A stretch of 64,000 bases of DNA, taken from Planctomycetota bacterium (GTDB lineage: Bacteria > Planctomycetota > UBA1135). The stretch is from positions 1-64,000 of the forward strand of contig JAJRZS010000015.1 in NCBI GenBank assembly GCA_024275135.1, in the 5' to 3' direction. The translations under genes were made by a program, and so were the position numbers. The notes beneath the pieces were generated by a model. That model was not told the DNA's origin, did no database searches, and saw only the letters and a program-made list of their open reading frames with translations. Positions 35,916-45,008 of the stretch are shown in pieces (position 1 is the first letter of the stretch; every line of letters begins with the position of its first letter).

Positions 35916-35930
35916 GCTGGCAAAGCCAGC
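35916..35930 (-). promoter_or_regulatory. Hairpin in the rplL-rpoB intergenic region
   Basis: The 203-base gap between rplL and rpoB contains a perfect six-pair stem with a three-base loop (GCTGGC-TTT-GCCAGC). No T-tract follows, so it is not a simple terminator. In E. coli this gap holds an attenuator and an RNase III site that set the rpoBC to ribosomal-protein ratio; a similar role here is inference. I see no clear promoter in the rest of the gap. Confidence 0.35.
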
Positions 35931-36037
35931 TAGGTGCTAGGGTGCACATGGACCGACCCCGCAACCGTTCCAGCACAGGGCGGGAACGGCAAACGGGGTA
36001 GCCTTGGTAAAGGCCGCGTTGGCGGACCTTGAAGAAA

Positions 36038-36445
36038 CTAGGCAAGCTTGACGGTTGCGCCTGCTTCTTCGAGAGTTTTCTTGATCTCTTCGGCTTCGTC
36101 TTTGGAAGCACCTTCCTTGATTGGCTTGGGAGCTTCTTCCACGAGGGCTTTGGCTTCCTTCAGGCCGAGGCCGGTGATTCCGCGGACGGCTTTGATCACA
36201 TTGATCTTTTTCTCGCCGAAGCTTTCGAGAATGACATCGAACTCGGTCTTCTCTTCAGCAGCTTCTCCGCCTCCGGCAGGGCCGGCAGCAGCGACAGCAA
36301 CGGGAGCAGCCGCGGAGACACCCCAACGGTCCTCCATAGCCTTAACCAGGCTAGCGGCTTTGCCGATGGGAAGAGCATCGAGCTGGGCGAAAATGGCTTC
36401 CAGCTCCTCGTCGAGCTCAACAGTGGCTTGGGTTTCGTCGGACAT
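36038..36445 (-). CDS. rplL: 50S ribosomal protein L7/L12
   Basis: L7/L12, 135 residues, multimeric stalk protein that recruits translational GTPases. The N-terminal dimerisation part, the Ala/Gly/Pro hinge ([19 protein letters not shown]) and the C-terminal factor-binding domain with [20 protein letters not shown] are all complete. It follows rplJ by 48 bases. Confidence 0.97.
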   Translation of the reverse strand: MSDETQATVELDEELEAIFAQLDALPIGKAASLVKAMEDRWGVSAAAPVAVAAAGPAGGGEAAEEKTEFDVILESFGEKKINVIKAVRGITGLGLKEAKALVEEAPKPIKEGASKDEAEEIKKTLEEAGATVKLA

Positions 36446-36493
36446 GGGTCTGATTCCTAATGAAATGCGGTGATTGGATGGGGACGGGAAGGC

Positions 36494-37027
36494 CTAGGCG
36501 GCGGATTCTTCCTGGTCTGCGCGGGCCTGCAGGACGCGCGCGGTGGATGCAGGGACCTCGCGCAGCAAGGTGGCGAGTTGACGGGCGGAGCCAAGGAGGG
36601 CGCCACACATCATGGCGCGGAGAGTGTTCTTGTCGGGCATCTCAGGGATGCGCGCAGCTTCCTCCGCAGTGAGAAGGGAGCCATCTAACATGGCACCCCG
36701 GTAGTGGATTTTGCGCTCTGGCTTTTTCTTCCACAGTTCTTCCATGGCCTTGGCGGCAACGATGGTGGCTTCGGTGGATCCCACCAACAAACCACACATT
36801 CCGCCCCAGGCGTTGGCATCAAACTCGATGCCGATTTCCTTCAACGCCACTTTCGCCAAACGGTTTTTGGTAACACGCAGTTCGGCGCCAGCCGCACGAA
36901 TGGAATTGCGCAAATCCTGCGCTTCTTCGACTGTTAGGCCTTCCAAATTCAACAACACCAAGCCTTCTTGGCCTTCGAATTGCTTTTGGTAGCCCTGAGC
37001 CAGCCATTGATTGATGGTACTTACCAT
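36494..37027 (-). CDS. rplJ: 50S ribosomal protein L10
   Basis: L10 (177 residues) is the stalk base that binds 23S rRNA and carries L7/L12 dimers on its C-terminal helix. GLTVEEAQDLRNSIRAAGAEL and VTKNRLAKVAL are the conserved N-terminal blocks; the C-terminal helix is Ala/Arg-rich. The L11-L1-L10-L12 order is standard. Confidence 0.96.
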   Translation of the reverse strand: MVSTINQWLAQGYQKQFEGQEGLVLLNLEGLTVEEAQDLRNSIRAAGAELRVTKNRLAKVALKEIGIEFDANAWGGMCGLLVGSTEATIVAAKAMEELWKKKPERKIHYRGAMLDGSLLTAEEAARIPEMPDKNTLRAMMCGALLGSARQLATLLREVPASTARVLQARADQEESAA

Positions 37028-37040
37028 GATGAATCCTCCG

Positions 37041-37724
37041 TTAATGGCTGTAGGAAACCTTGAGCCCCGGGCCCATGGTGGAAGAGACGCAAATGTTTCG
37101 CATGTAAGTTCCCTTGGCCGAGGACGGCTTCAAGGAACTGACAAAGTCGAGGAAAGTGCGCACATTCTCCTCGAGCTGTTCGGCAGAAAAGGACAACTTG
37201 CCGACCGGGACATGGACGTTGCCACCGGAGTCGACTCGGAACTCCACCTTGCCCGCCTTAAACTCTTGGGTTGCTTTGGCCACATCGGGGGTGACAGTTC
37301 CCGATTTGGGCGAGGGCATTTTGCCCTGGGGGCCCAAGACGCGCCCCAGCTTACCAACCACACGCATCATCGCCGGATGCGCAATGACCATATCGAAATC
37401 GGTCCAGCCGCCTTCGATTTTTTTGCCCAGTTCTTCGCCTCCCACTTCCATGGCCCCGGCTTCGCGCGCAGCATCGGCAGCATCGCCTTCGGCAAAGACA
37501 ATCACTCGGACATCCTTGCCCAGGCCATGGGGCAGGCTGACCGCGCCACGCACCATTTGGTCGGATTTCTTTGGATCCACGCCCAGGCGGGCAACCACTT
37601 CGACGGTTTCGTCGAACTTGGCAGGACGCAGTGATTTCAGCTTACGCATGGCATCGACCACCTCGTAAACCTGGCTGCGGTCTAGGCTTTCTGCATTCTC
37701 GCGGTATCTACGACTTGCTTTCAT
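37041..37724 (-). CDS. rplA: 50S ribosomal protein L1
   Basis: L1, 227 residues, mobile stalk protein at the E site and, in many bacteria, translational repressor of rplKA. GAVSLPHGLGKDVRVIVFAEG and GRVLGPQGKMPSPKSGTVTPD are diagnostic. It starts two bases after rplK ends. Confidence 0.97.
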   Translation of the reverse strand: MKASRRYRENAESLDRSQVYEVVDAMRKLKSLRPAKFDETVEVVARLGVDPKKSDQMVRGAVSLPHGLGKDVRVIVFAEGDAADAAREAGAMEVGGEELGKKIEGGWTDFDMVIAHPAMMRVVGKLGRVLGPQGKMPSPKSGTVTPDVAKATQEFKAGKVEFRVDSGGNVHVPVGKLSFSAEQLEENVRTFLDFVSSLKPSSAKGTYMRNICVSSTMGPGLKVSYSH

Positions 37725-37726
37725 CT

Positions 37727-38152
37727 TTAGCCCTCCACAGAAATGCCCATGGAACGAGCGGTGCCTTCAATGATGCGCACCGCAGCATCCAAAGAAGCCG
37801 CATTGAGATCGTCTTTTTTGATCTCGGCGATTTCTTCGAGCTGCGCACGGGTGACGGCACCAACGAACTCCGTACCGACGGCACCAGCACCTTTTTCAAT
37901 GCCGGCAGCCTTTCGCAGCAACACGGCTGCAGGCGGCGACTTGTATTCCAGGGTGAAGGAACGATCCTTGTAGACCGTAATCACCACCGGAATAATCATG
38001 CCGCGCTTGTCTGCAGTAGCCGCATTGAATTGATTCACGAACTCCCCAATGGGCACGCCGTGAGCACCCAAAGCGGGACCCACCGGCGGCGCCGGGGTGG
38101 CAGCACCTGCTGGGCACTGTAGTTTGATTTTTCCTGTGATTTCTTTTGCCAT
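37727..38152 (-). CDS. rplK: 50S ribosomal protein L11
   Basis: L11, 141 residues, GTPase-centre protein that PrmA trimethylates and that senses uncharged tRNA for Rel[19 protein letters not shown] is the conserved proline-rich switch and the C-terminal domain with [11 protein letters not shown] binds 23S rRNA. It follows nusG by 52 bases. Confidence 0.98.
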   Translation of the reverse strand: MAKEITGKIKLQCPAGAATPAPPVGPALGAHGVPIGEFVNQFNAATADKRGMIIPVVITVYKDRSFTLEYKSPPAAVLLRKAAGIEKGAGAVGTEFVGAVTRAQLEEIAEIKKDDLNAASLDAAVRIIEGTARSMGISVEG

Positions 38153-38204
38153 GGTTTCCCTCCCACCTCGGTGGTTCGAACGGGCTGCCCGGCAGGGCAG
38201 AAGG

Positions 38205-38774
38205 TTATGCGGGCTCTACCTGCCAGTGTTCGATTTCGACACTGGTCGAGCGCCCAAAAATGGTGACGGAAATACGCAGCAGACCTTTGCCGTCTACGAC
38301 CTCCTCCACCGTGCCGTCAAAGCCCTCAAACGGGCCTTCCTTGATGCGGACGGCATCGCCACGCTTGATTTTGACCGCCATGCGTGGCGTAGTTGCGGTT
38401 TCTTCGATGCGCCCCAAAATGCCATCGACTTCCTCGGGGGTCATCGGTGCCGGCGGCTTTTGCCCACCAACAAAATCTCCAAAGCCTTGGGTTTCATGCA
38501 GGGCAAACCAAACTTTTTGGTCTTCTTCCTTCACCGGCTTTTCATGCCCCTCCCAATCACCAAGCTCGGCCTGAATGAGGAGATAGCCGGGATAAAGCTT
38601 GCGGCTTACAATACGCTTCTTCCCATTCTTCACTTCCGTCACCTTTTCGCAAGGAACCAGAACTTGAGGAATGCGATCCTGCAAACCATCCGCTTTCACG
38701 CGGCGCTCCAAGTTTTCGCGCACACGCTCTTCGCGGTTGGTAAGAACCCGAACAATATACCACTCAAGAGCCAC
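38205..38774 (-). CDS. nusG: Transcription termination/antitermination factor NusG
   Basis: NusG, 189 residues, binds RNA polymerase through its NGN domain ([18 protein letters not shown]) and links to Rho or S10 through its KOW domain ([16 protein letters not shown]). The start is a GTG with an excellent GGGGAGGT five to six bases upstream, giving VALEWYIV. It overlaps the end of secE by 11 bases. The region after [14 protein letters not shown] holds a slightly longer acidic loop than in E. coli. Confidence 0.95.
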   Translation of the reverse strand: MALEWYIVRVLTNREERVRENLERRVKADGLQDRIPQVLVPCEKVTEVKNGKKRIVSRKLYPGYLLIQAELGDWEGHEKPVKEEDQKVWFALHETQGFGDFVGGQKPPAPMTPEEVDGILGRIEETATTPRMAVKIKRGDAVRIKEGPFEGFDGTVEEVVDGKGLLRISVTIFGRSTSVEIEHWQVEPA

Positions 38775-39213
38775 GAAGACCTCCCCATAACAAGAACTGG
38801 AAGATATGCCCCAAAGCGAAGTCGGCGAAGGCCAGGAAGGCCATGAGCACCAACACGGTAACGATAACCACAATGGAGGAATTGGTGGCCTCTTCAAAGC
38901 TCGGCCAAGTGACCTTTTTCATTTCCGATTCCACCTCGATGAGATGGTCGGCAATCTTTTCCTTGGCCAAGTAGCGCAGATACAAATAGGACGCCACGCA
39001 AAACACCAAAGTGGAGACCACAAAGGCTCCGGTGAGCCGCATCCCCAGCAAGGGAATTTCCGGCATCGACTCGATGACCGGCCCACGCAGCCCTTCAAAG
39101 GCGACCAAAGAACCGCTCAAGGCATAACAACCAAAGAACACCATCCCCTCGCCTAACCAAAATGCGGTTTGGCGCGCGTTGCGTCCTTCATCGGGCTTGT
39201 AGCGGTAAAGCAT
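38764..39213 (-). CDS. secE: Protein translocase subunit SecE
   Basis: SecE, 149 residues, clamps the SecY channel. Two N-terminal hydrophobic segments precede the conserved amphipathic block ESEMKKVTWPSFEEA and the final transmembrane helix (SIVVIVTVLVLMAFLAFA). The three-helix layout is like E. coli SecE with a longer N-terminal part. The gene lies between rpmG and nusG. Confidence 0.93.
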   Translation of the reverse strand: MLYRYKPDEGRNARQTAFWLGEGMVFFGCYALSGSLVAFEGLRGPVIESMPEIPLLGMRLTGAFVVSTLVFCVASYLYLRYLAKEKIADHLIEVESEMKKVTWPSFEEATNSSIVVIVTVLVLMAFLAFADFALGHIFQFLLWGGLRGS

Positions 39214-39219
39214 GGTGAC

Positions 39220-39378
39220 TTACAGTTTTTTCTCGCGGTGCGCAGTGTGCTTCTTGCAGAAACGGCAGTACTTGCTCATTTCCAACTTGTACTCGGCACG
39301 AGCCTTTTTGTTGGTCGTGTAATTCCGATTGCGGCACTCAGTGCACTCGAGGAAGACGTGGCGTTCTTTGTTTTTCAT
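39220..39378 (-). CDS. rpmG: 50S ribosomal protein L33, zinc form
   Basis: L33, 52 residues. Two CxxC pairs ([13 protein letters not shown] and YCRFCKKHT) make it the zinc-binding C+ form. The position between tuf and secE is conserved. I chose the ATG giving MKNKERH over an upstream frame extension. Confidence 0.95.
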   Translation of the reverse strand: MKNKERHVFLECTECRNRNYTTNKKARAEYKLEMSKYCRFCKKHTAHREKKL

Positions 39379-39399
39379 GGCCGACAGAGTTGCTGGCAG

Positions 39400-39426
39400 C
39401 CCGCTCCGCCGCAAAGACGGAGCGGG
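39400..39426 (-). promoter_or_regulatory. Strong hairpin between tuf and rpmG
   Basis: Between the tuf stop and rpmG the minus strand reads CCCGCTCCG, a nine-base loop, then CGGAGCGGG: a nine-pair perfect stem. No T-tract follows, so it is not a classical terminator. It may be an RNA processing site, a stability element or a partial terminator separating very high tuf expression from the rpmG-secE-nusG genes. Confidence 0.5.
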
Positions 39427-39442
39427 TGTTCAGCGAGTTGAA

Positions 39443-40648
39443 CTACTCAAGGACTTTCGCCACCACGCCCGCACCGACGGTACGACCGCCTTCACGAATC
39501 GCGAAGCGCAGTTGCTCGTCCATGGCGATCGGGGTAAGCAATTCCACAGTCATCTTGACATTGTCGCCAGGCATGACCATTTCCACACCCTCGGCGAGAT
39601 TCACCGTACCGGTAACGTCGGTGGTGCGGAAGTAGAACTGAGGACGGTAGCCGGAGAAGAAGGGCTTGTGACGACCACCTTCATCTTTGGTGAGGATGTA
39701 GACCTCAGCCTCGAACTTGGTATGCGGGGTGATGGAGCCAGGCTTGGCCAACACTTGACCACGCTCAACCTCTTCCTTTTTGATACCACGCAACAGGCAG
39801 CCCACGTTGTCGCCGGCTTGCCCTTCGTTCATGGTCTTTTGGAACATCTCCACGCCGGTGCAGGTGGTCTTTTGGGTTTCCTTGATACCGACGATTTCGA
39901 TCTCCTCACCCATTTTGATGACGCCCTGCTCGATCTTGCCGGTCACCACAGTGCCACGGCCTTCAATCGAGAACACGTCTTCCACGGGCATGAGGAAATC
40001 CTTGTCCAGCTCGCGAACGGGCTCGGGGATGTCGTTATCGACGGCATCCATCAGCTCCTTCAAGCAAGCCAAATCGGGATCATCGGCACCCTTGCCAGCC
40101 TGCACGGCCTCCAGGGCTTTAAGGGCGGAGCCGCGGACGATGCTGATGTCGTCGCCCGGGAAATCGTACTCGGAAAGGAGCTCACGAACTTCCATCTCGA
40201 CCAAGTCGAGCAGCTCTTCGTCGTCGACCATGTCGCACTTGTTCATGAACACCACCAAGGCAGGCACGTTCACCTGCTTGGCCAAAAGGATGTGCTCACG
40301 AGTTTGCGGCATGGGGCCGTCGTTGGCCGACACCACCAAGATGCCGCCGTCCATCTGGGCAGCACCGGTAATCATGTTTTTCACGTAGTCGGCGTGCCCT
40401 GGGCAGTCGACGTGGGCGTAGTGGCGATTCGCGGTCTCGTATTCGACGTGGGCGGTGGAGATCGTGATACCACGAGCTTTCTCCTCCGGAGCCTTGTCGA
40501 TTTCATCGAAGGCCATGGCCTTACCACCGGAGGCCATGGACAGATAACCAGTGATTGCGGCGGTCAGCGTGGTTTTACCGTGGTCGACGTGACCGATGGT
40601 ACCGACGTTGACGTGCGGCTTCGTACGTTCGAAGACTTCCTTTGCCAT
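39443..40648 (-). CDS. tuf: Elongation factor Tu
   Basis: EF-Tu, 401 residues, delivers aminoacyl-tRNA to the ribosome. GHVDHGKTT (P-loop, near residue 19), [14 protein letters not shown] and NKCDMVDD are the GTPase motifs, and domains II-III are complete to the C-terminal [14 protein letters not shown]. It is transcribed downstream of the four-tRNA cluster, the same arrangement as tufB in E. coli. Confidence 0.98.
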   Translation of the reverse strand: MAKEVFERTKPHVNVGTIGHVDHGKTTLTAAITGYLSMASGGKAMAFDEIDKAPEEKARGITISTAHVEYETANRHYAHVDCPGHADYVKNMITGAAQMDGGILVVSANDGPMPQTREHILLAKQVNVPALVVFMNKCDMVDDEELLDLVEMEVRELLSEYDFPGDDISIVRGSALKALEAVQAGKGADDPDLACLKELMDAVDNDIPEPVRELDKDFLMPVEDVFSIEGRGTVVTGKIEQGVIKMGEEIEIVGIKETQKTTCTGVEMFQKTMNEGQAGDNVGCLLRGIKKEEVERGQVLAKPGSITPHTKFEAEVYILTKDEGGRHKPFFSGYRPQFYFRTTDVTGTVNLAEGVEMVMPGDNVKMTVELLTPIAMDEQLRFAIREGGRTVGAGVVAKVLE

Positions 40649-40728
40649 GGTCTTGTTGGGTCCGCTATGCGGTGTTTACGGGTATTTGTGGTTGAACAGG
40701 CCGGTAGGGCCAGGAATGGTTGGGGATC

Positions 40729-40803
<75 letters not shown>

Positions 40804-40874
40804 AGGTTTCCGCTTTGACGCGAAGCATCAATTGCGGAGGCCAGGGCAGAAACGACCAAATGCTTTGCACTCGG

Positions 40875-40948
40875 TGGAGCGGGTGATGGGAATCGAACCC
40901 ACGTGACCAGCTTGGAAGGCTGGGGCTCTACCATTGAGCTACACCCGC
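40875..40948 (-). tRNA. tRNA-Gly(TCC)
   Basis: A 74-nt tRNA with acceptor GCGGGTG/CACCCGC, discriminator T and an encoded CCA. The anticodon stem-loop CCAGC-CTTCCAA-GCTGG gives TCC. Confidence 0.96.
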
Positions 40949-40976
40949 CTTCTGCTTACCGAAACGCAGATTGGTC

Positions 40977-41061
40977 TGGTGGGGAGAAGAGGATTCGAAC
41001 CTCTGAAGGCTGAGCCAATGGATTTACAGTCCATCCCTGTTGGCCACTTAGGTATCTCCCC
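40977..41061 (-). tRNA. tRNA-Tyr(GTA)
   Basis: An 85-nt class II tRNA with long variable arm, acceptor GGGGAGA/TCTCCCC, discriminator A and an encoded CCA. The anticodon stem-loop ATGGA-CTGTAAA-TCCAT gives GTA. Confidence 0.96.
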
Positions 41062-41136
41062 GTGAAGCTGGGTAGCTTCAGCCCTGGATTGAGGATGTGA
41101 AGGAACTTCCCTTCCCCTCCGGACAGCAAAGGCCGG

Positions 41137-41212
41137 TGGAGCTAGCGAAGGGACTCGAACCCTTGACCGTCCGCTTACAAGGCGGAAGCTCTACCAACTG
41201 AGCTACGCTAGC
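41137..41212 (-). tRNA. tRNA-Thr(TGT)
   Basis: A 76-nt tRNA with acceptor GCTAGCG/CGCTAGC, discriminator T and an encoded CCA. The anticodon loop CTTGTAA gives TGT. It is the first gene of the Thr-Tyr-Gly-Thr-tuf transcript. Confidence 0.96.
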
Positions 41213-41241
41213 AGTCGCCGGAGCGCGGAAAAGGGCAGAAC

Positions 41242-41269
41242 ATGATAAGTCCGGCGCTTCCCTCGTCAA
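41242..41269 (-). promoter_or_regulatory. Promoter of the tRNA-tuf operon
   Basis: On the minus strand TTGACG (41264-41269) and TATCAT (41242-41247) are spaced by 16 bases, about 30 bases before tRNA-Thr(TGT). A GC-rich discriminator-like stretch follows, as is common at stable-RNA promoters. Confidence 0.72.
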
Positions 41270-41353
41270 CTAAAGAACCTACGAAAATCGCCCTTCGGCC
41301 GAAATTCGGCCCTGGAAGGACGATGTTTGCCGCTCGGATGGGGAACGGAGGGC

Positions 41354-42472
41354 CTAGTGTAGCCCCGCCAAGTCTTCTGGCCAATCCTCTGGACGCGCGT
41401 TTTTCCCCAATTCTTGGTAGCGCCGGCGCATCTCCCTCACAGAGACATTGCCTAAACGGGCGCAAAGAGCCGCCGCCAGCTCCAAGCAGAGCAAGGCCTC
41501 CCCCACCACGGCTGCTGCCTCCACCACCGCTACATCGCTGCGTTCATAGGTCGCACGTGCCGCTTCCATGGTGGCCAAACGCACCGAAGGCATCCCCTTG
41601 CGCAAGGTGGGAATGGGTTTCACCACCGCCTCCAAGTAGATTTCCTGCCCATTACTGAGCCCACCTTCAACCCCACCGGCGTGGTTGGAACTGCGCCCCA
41701 AGCCTGCCCAGCCGGCAGCATCGAGGCAAATCGGATCTTGGAAGGCACTGCTCGGCATGGACTCGGCAGCCAGCCCTTCGCCAATCGCCACTGCCTTCAC
41801 CGCCGGAATCGAGGCCAAACTCGCCAGCAAGCGCGCATCCAAGCGATCGCAGGCCTGGGCGAAACCACCCAAGCCGGGAGGGCATCCTTGGGCGCGGACG
41901 CGAAATCGCCCTCCCAAGGCGTCGCCGTCGGCGCGGGCTTGATCGACTGCTTGCTGCCAGGCCTTCGTGTCGGCAAAAGGAATACCCCCGATGGACAACA
42001 CCTCGCTCTGCACAAAGATGGAAAACTCCGCCAGCAACTGGCGGCAAACTTCCCCCAAAGCGGTGCGCGCGGCTGTTTCCCGCGCCGAGGCCCGCTCCAA
42101 GCCAATCCGCAAATCCCGGGTTTGCAGCCGATAGGCAGCAGCCAAATCCACATGTCCCGGGCGTGGAGCCTGGAGATTGGGCAGGGTGTCGAGGCGTTGA
42201 TCCTCGTTGCCAATTTGCAAAACCAGCGGGCTGCCCAAAGTGATGCCCTTTTTTAACCCCGCCAACACCGCCAATTCATCCTTTTCGAATCCTGCACGCA
42301 ACCCCCGGCCATAGCCCTGCCAACGCCTGGCTAAACCAGCGCGCACGGCGGCTAAATCCAAGGCCAATCCAGCAGGAAAACCAAGCATTTGCGCCACCAA
42401 GCAAGGACCATGGGATTCGCCTGCGGTCAGCCAACGCAACCCCTCTTGCCCGGGACTGGGAATCGCACTCAT
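41354..42472 (-). CDS. aroC: Chorismate synthase
   Basis: AroC, 372 residues, converts EPSP to chorismate with reduced FMN, the last shared step of aromatic amino acid synthesis. GESHGPCLVAQMLGFPAGL near the N-terminus, RPGHVDLAAAYRL, LERASARETAARTA and SSNHAGGVEGGLSNGQ are all family signatures. The start ATG overlaps the receiver-protein stop as ATGA. A longer frame reading back 84 codons overlaps that gene and is not used. No other shikimate gene is nearby. Confidence 0.95.
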   Translation of the reverse strand: MSAIPSPGQEGLRWLTAGESHGPCLVAQMLGFPAGLALDLAAVRAGLARRWQGYGRGLRAGFEKDELAVLAGLKKGITLGSPLVLQIGNEDQRLDTLPNLQAPRPGHVDLAAAYRLQTRDLRIGLERASARETAARTALGEVCRQLLAEFSIFVQSEVLSIGGIPFADTKAWQQAVDQARADGDALGGRFRVRAQGCPPGLGGFAQACDRLDARLLASLASIPAVKAVAIGEGLAAESMPSSAFQDPICLDAAGWAGLGRSSNHAGGVEGGLSNGQEIYLEAVVKPIPTLRKGMPSVRLATMEAARATYERSDVAVVEAAAVVGEALLCLELAAALCARLGNVSVREMRRRYQELGKNARPEDWPEDLAGLH

Positions 42473-42858
42473 TCGGCTTCTCTCTCCCTTACCGCCGCCG
42501 CCACTTGCGAGCACACCTTTTGCACCAAATCGAGAATGGAAAAGGGCTTGCCGACGACGCCCTGAAAACCGGACAAAGCTTCGAGTGTGGGCACCGGCAC
42601 TTGTTCGGGGGTGCCCGTCACCAACCAAAATGGCGGCAAAGGTCCTTGCCGGCTCCAATCTTCCACCACCCGACTGCCATCCGCGCCGGCACCCAGGTGA
42701 TAATCCATCAACAAAGCGGCACAATCCCCCGACTGCACGAAGCCTTGGGCCTCTTCAACCGAAGCAGCGAGTACCGTTTCCTGGCCTTGTTGCCGAAAAG
42801 CCATAGCCAACAAGTTGCGCATGCCGGCGTCGTTATCGACGATGAGAATCTTTTTCAA
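42469..42858 (-). CDS. Stand-alone response regulator receiver protein
   Basis: A 129-residue CheY-like receiver domain without an output domain. The phospho-acceptor is Asp52 in LLMDYHLG, with the acidic pocket at Asp8/Asp10 (VDND), the switch threonine Thr81 (VTGTPE) and Lys104 (GKPF). The start codon is TTG and the gene overlaps the end of mutS2 by 26 bases and the start of aroC by 4. No histidine kinase is visible, so its partner is unknown. It could act by protein contacts, as in CheY/Spo0F-like proteins. Confidence 0.88.
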   Translation of the reverse strand: MKKILIVDNDAGMRNLLAMAFRQQGQETVLAASVEEAQGFVQSGDCAALLMDYHLGAGADGSRVVEDWSRQGPLPPFWLVTGTPEQVPVPTLEALSGFQGVVGKPFSILDLVQKVCSQVAAAVREREAE

Positions 42859-44959
42859 CTTCTTCGCGAGCGGGTGGTATCACCCAAGTGAGTTCCTGGA
42901 AGGGCAGGGCGATTTCCAAATCCCCATGCCGTACGGTAACGCGTCCGCGCTTGCGGTCTACCTTCAGCACCGGCAAACGCTCCTGGAATTGCGGGACATA
43001 GACCACACTGCCCTTTTTCAAACTGCGGACGAAGGTCCGCCAGCGCTGGTTGAGCGGGTCTTCGTCCAGCAGCTTTTGCCCCGCTTGCAAAAACGCCTCC
43101 AACTGCGCGCGCTCCCCCCTAGCCAAGCGCGGCAACAACTCCCCCTGCAATCGCTGGAACAGATCTTGTAGACGCCGCACCAGCGAGCGAAAGGCGGTTT
43201 CGGATTCTTGTTCTCTTAACCTTTGACGCTGCTGAGACGCCGATTCTTCCATCGCCAATTGGCGCGCGCGCTGCAAAACACGCTGCTCTTCGACACCCGC
43301 GGCTTCGCGCAAAATCTCGGCCTCACGCCGCACCCGGCCCACATCGGCGAGCAACTGCTCGGTGCCATCCCCGCGCACCACCAATTGGCGGGCACGCTCC
43401 AACAACTCGGTAGCCAAACCTAAACGCTCGGCCACTTCCACCGCATGGCTGGCCCCGGGCACCCCAACCAGCAATCGGTATTTGGGTTCCAAGCTGAGGG
43501 GGTCGAATTCCATGGACGCATTCTCTGCCCGGGGGCGATTTAGAGAAAACACCTTCAAGCTGCCTAGGTGAGTACTCGCCAAAACCCAGGCTCCTCGGTC
43601 CTGCAAAGTTTCCAACACCGCCTGGCCGAGGGCGGCGCCTTCTTCCGGGTCGGTGCCCGTCCCCAACTCGTCCAGCAACACCAACACCCCGGGTCCCGCA
43701 GCTTGCAAGATACGCTGAATGCGTTGCAAATGTCCGCTAAAGGTTGACAAGCTGGACTGCAAGGATTGTGCATCGCCAATGTCGGCTAGCACCGCCTGCA
43801 AGGGCGGAATGACGGTGCCCGCAGCCACCGTCACCGGTAGCCCTTGTTGGCTCATCCACACCAATAGCCCCACCGTTTTCAACACCAAGGTTTTGCCGCC
43901 GGTATTGGGCCCCGTCACCACCAACAAATCAAAACTTTGTCCAAGCTGCAACTGCAAAGGCACCACCGCGGAGCCCAACTGCCGCACCAAAAGCGGATGA
44001 CGTGCTGCGAACAAACGCAAAGCAGGGGCCTCGGCTTCGACTTCAGGGTATCGCGCTCCCACCTCATGGCTCCAACGCGCCGCAGCCAAAGCGCAATCGA
44101 TGCGACTCAAGCCCTGTTCCACTTCCTGCAAGGGGCCTTCCGCCCGCAACACCTCCACACACAACGCACTCAACACTTGGTCGACTAGCCGCTGTTCGCG
44201 GAATTCGGCTTCGGCGATGCGATTGGAAAGTTCCAACACCGCCCCAGGCTCTACAAACAAAGTGTCCCCGCTTTGAGAGCGATCGTGAATCACCCCCGAT
44301 TGGCGATGCAAGGAAGTGGCGCGCACGGCCAGCAACAAGCGATCGCCTCGCTTCACCGGTTGCCGCTGCCGCAACAATCCTCGTTGGAACATGCTTTCGG
44401 CAATTGCTTCCAGCTTTTGGTTGCGCCCTTTGGTGAGCTGGCGAATCTGCGCGCGCAAGGCTGGCAAATCGGGATGCGCCTCATCCTGCACCTGCCCGCG
44501 CGCATCCAATACCTGGCGAATGCGTTCGCGCAAAGGCTGCAGGGAAGGCATGGCCTCGATGATCGCACAAAGTTGGGCATACTGTGGGTGCCGCGATGCC
44601 CACAGCCGTAAGTCTTGCAGGCGATCCAGAGTCTCGGCAATGGCCAAAAACTCCAAGCCATCCAACTTGCCTTGCCGCGCCACCGTCAACAGGCGCACCA
44701 TGTCCGCACACCGAGCAAGAGAAGGTGCTTCCTCAGCAGCCAAGGCTTGCATTGCATCGGCGCCCGCCAACCGACGCAGCTCCACCACTTCCGAGCCTTG
44801 CTCTTGGATTAAGGATTGCATCAAGGCCTTGCCTCCGACCGTGGTGGCATAGGAAGCCAACCAGGCCAACAACTCGACACATTCCAGAGCCTCGAGAGCA
44901 TCCTCGCGTGCTGGATTGGCCACCGGGGTGGTTTCTGAAGAGTTGGCTGGGACAGACAT
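42833..44959 (-). CDS. mutS2: MutS2-family ATPase lacking the Smr domain
   Basis: A MutS2 protein of 708 residues. Known MutS2 proteins bind branched DNA or collided ribosomes. The core-lever region precedes the ATPase with Walker A GPNTGGKT at residues 350-357 and Walker B VLVLLDELGTGTDPEEG. A coiled-coil clamp (about residues 490-620) is followed by a KOW-like beta domain (GSVVYVPQFQERLPVLKV). The protein ends soon afterwards, without the roughly 80-residue Smr nuclease domain typical of MutS2. The start chosen (MSVPANSSE) leaves 49 bases to the divergent cystathionine synthase gene. Confidence 0.92.
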   Translation of the reverse strand: MSVPANSSETTPVANPAREDALEALECVELLAWLASYATTVGGKALMQSLIQEQGSEVVELRRLAGADAMQALAAEEAPSLARCADMVRLLTVARQGKLDGLEFLAIAETLDRLQDLRLWASRHPQYAQLCAIIEAMPSLQPLRERIRQVLDARGQVQDEAHPDLPALRAQIRQLTKGRNQKLEAIAESMFQRGLLRQRQPVKRGDRLLLAVRATSLHRQSGVIHDRSQSGDTLFVEPGAVLELSNRIAEAEFREQRLVDQVLSALCVEVLRAEGPLQEVEQGLSRIDCALAAARWSHEVGARYPEVEAEAPALRLFAARHPLLVRQLGSAVVPLQLQLGQSFDLLVVTGPNTGGKTLVLKTVGLLVWMSQQGLPVTVAAGTVIPPLQAVLADIGDAQSLQSSLSTFSGHLQRIQRILQAAGPGVLVLLDELGTGTDPEEGAALGQAVLETLQDRGAWVLASTHLGSLKVFSLNRPRAENASMEFDPLSLEPKYRLLVGVPGASHAVEVAERLGLATELLERARQLVVRGDGTEQLLADVGRVRREAEILREAAGVEEQRVLQRARQLAMEESASQQRQRLREQESETAFRSLVRRLQDLFQRLQGELLPRLARGERAQLEAFLQAGQKLLDEDPLNQRWRTFVRSLKKGSVVYVPQFQERLPVLKVDRKRGRVTVRHGDLEIALPFQELTWVIPPAREEVEKDSHRR

Positions 44960-45008
44960 GAAAGCGGCAGGGATGTCGCCTAGAATGACGAGGATGGAGA
45001 CTTCCTTG

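Noticed and set aside
35835-36037. A protein-coding gene in the 203-base rplL-rpoB gap
   Set aside because: No frame with a start, ribosome binding site and stop of useful length is seen; only a small hairpin is supported.
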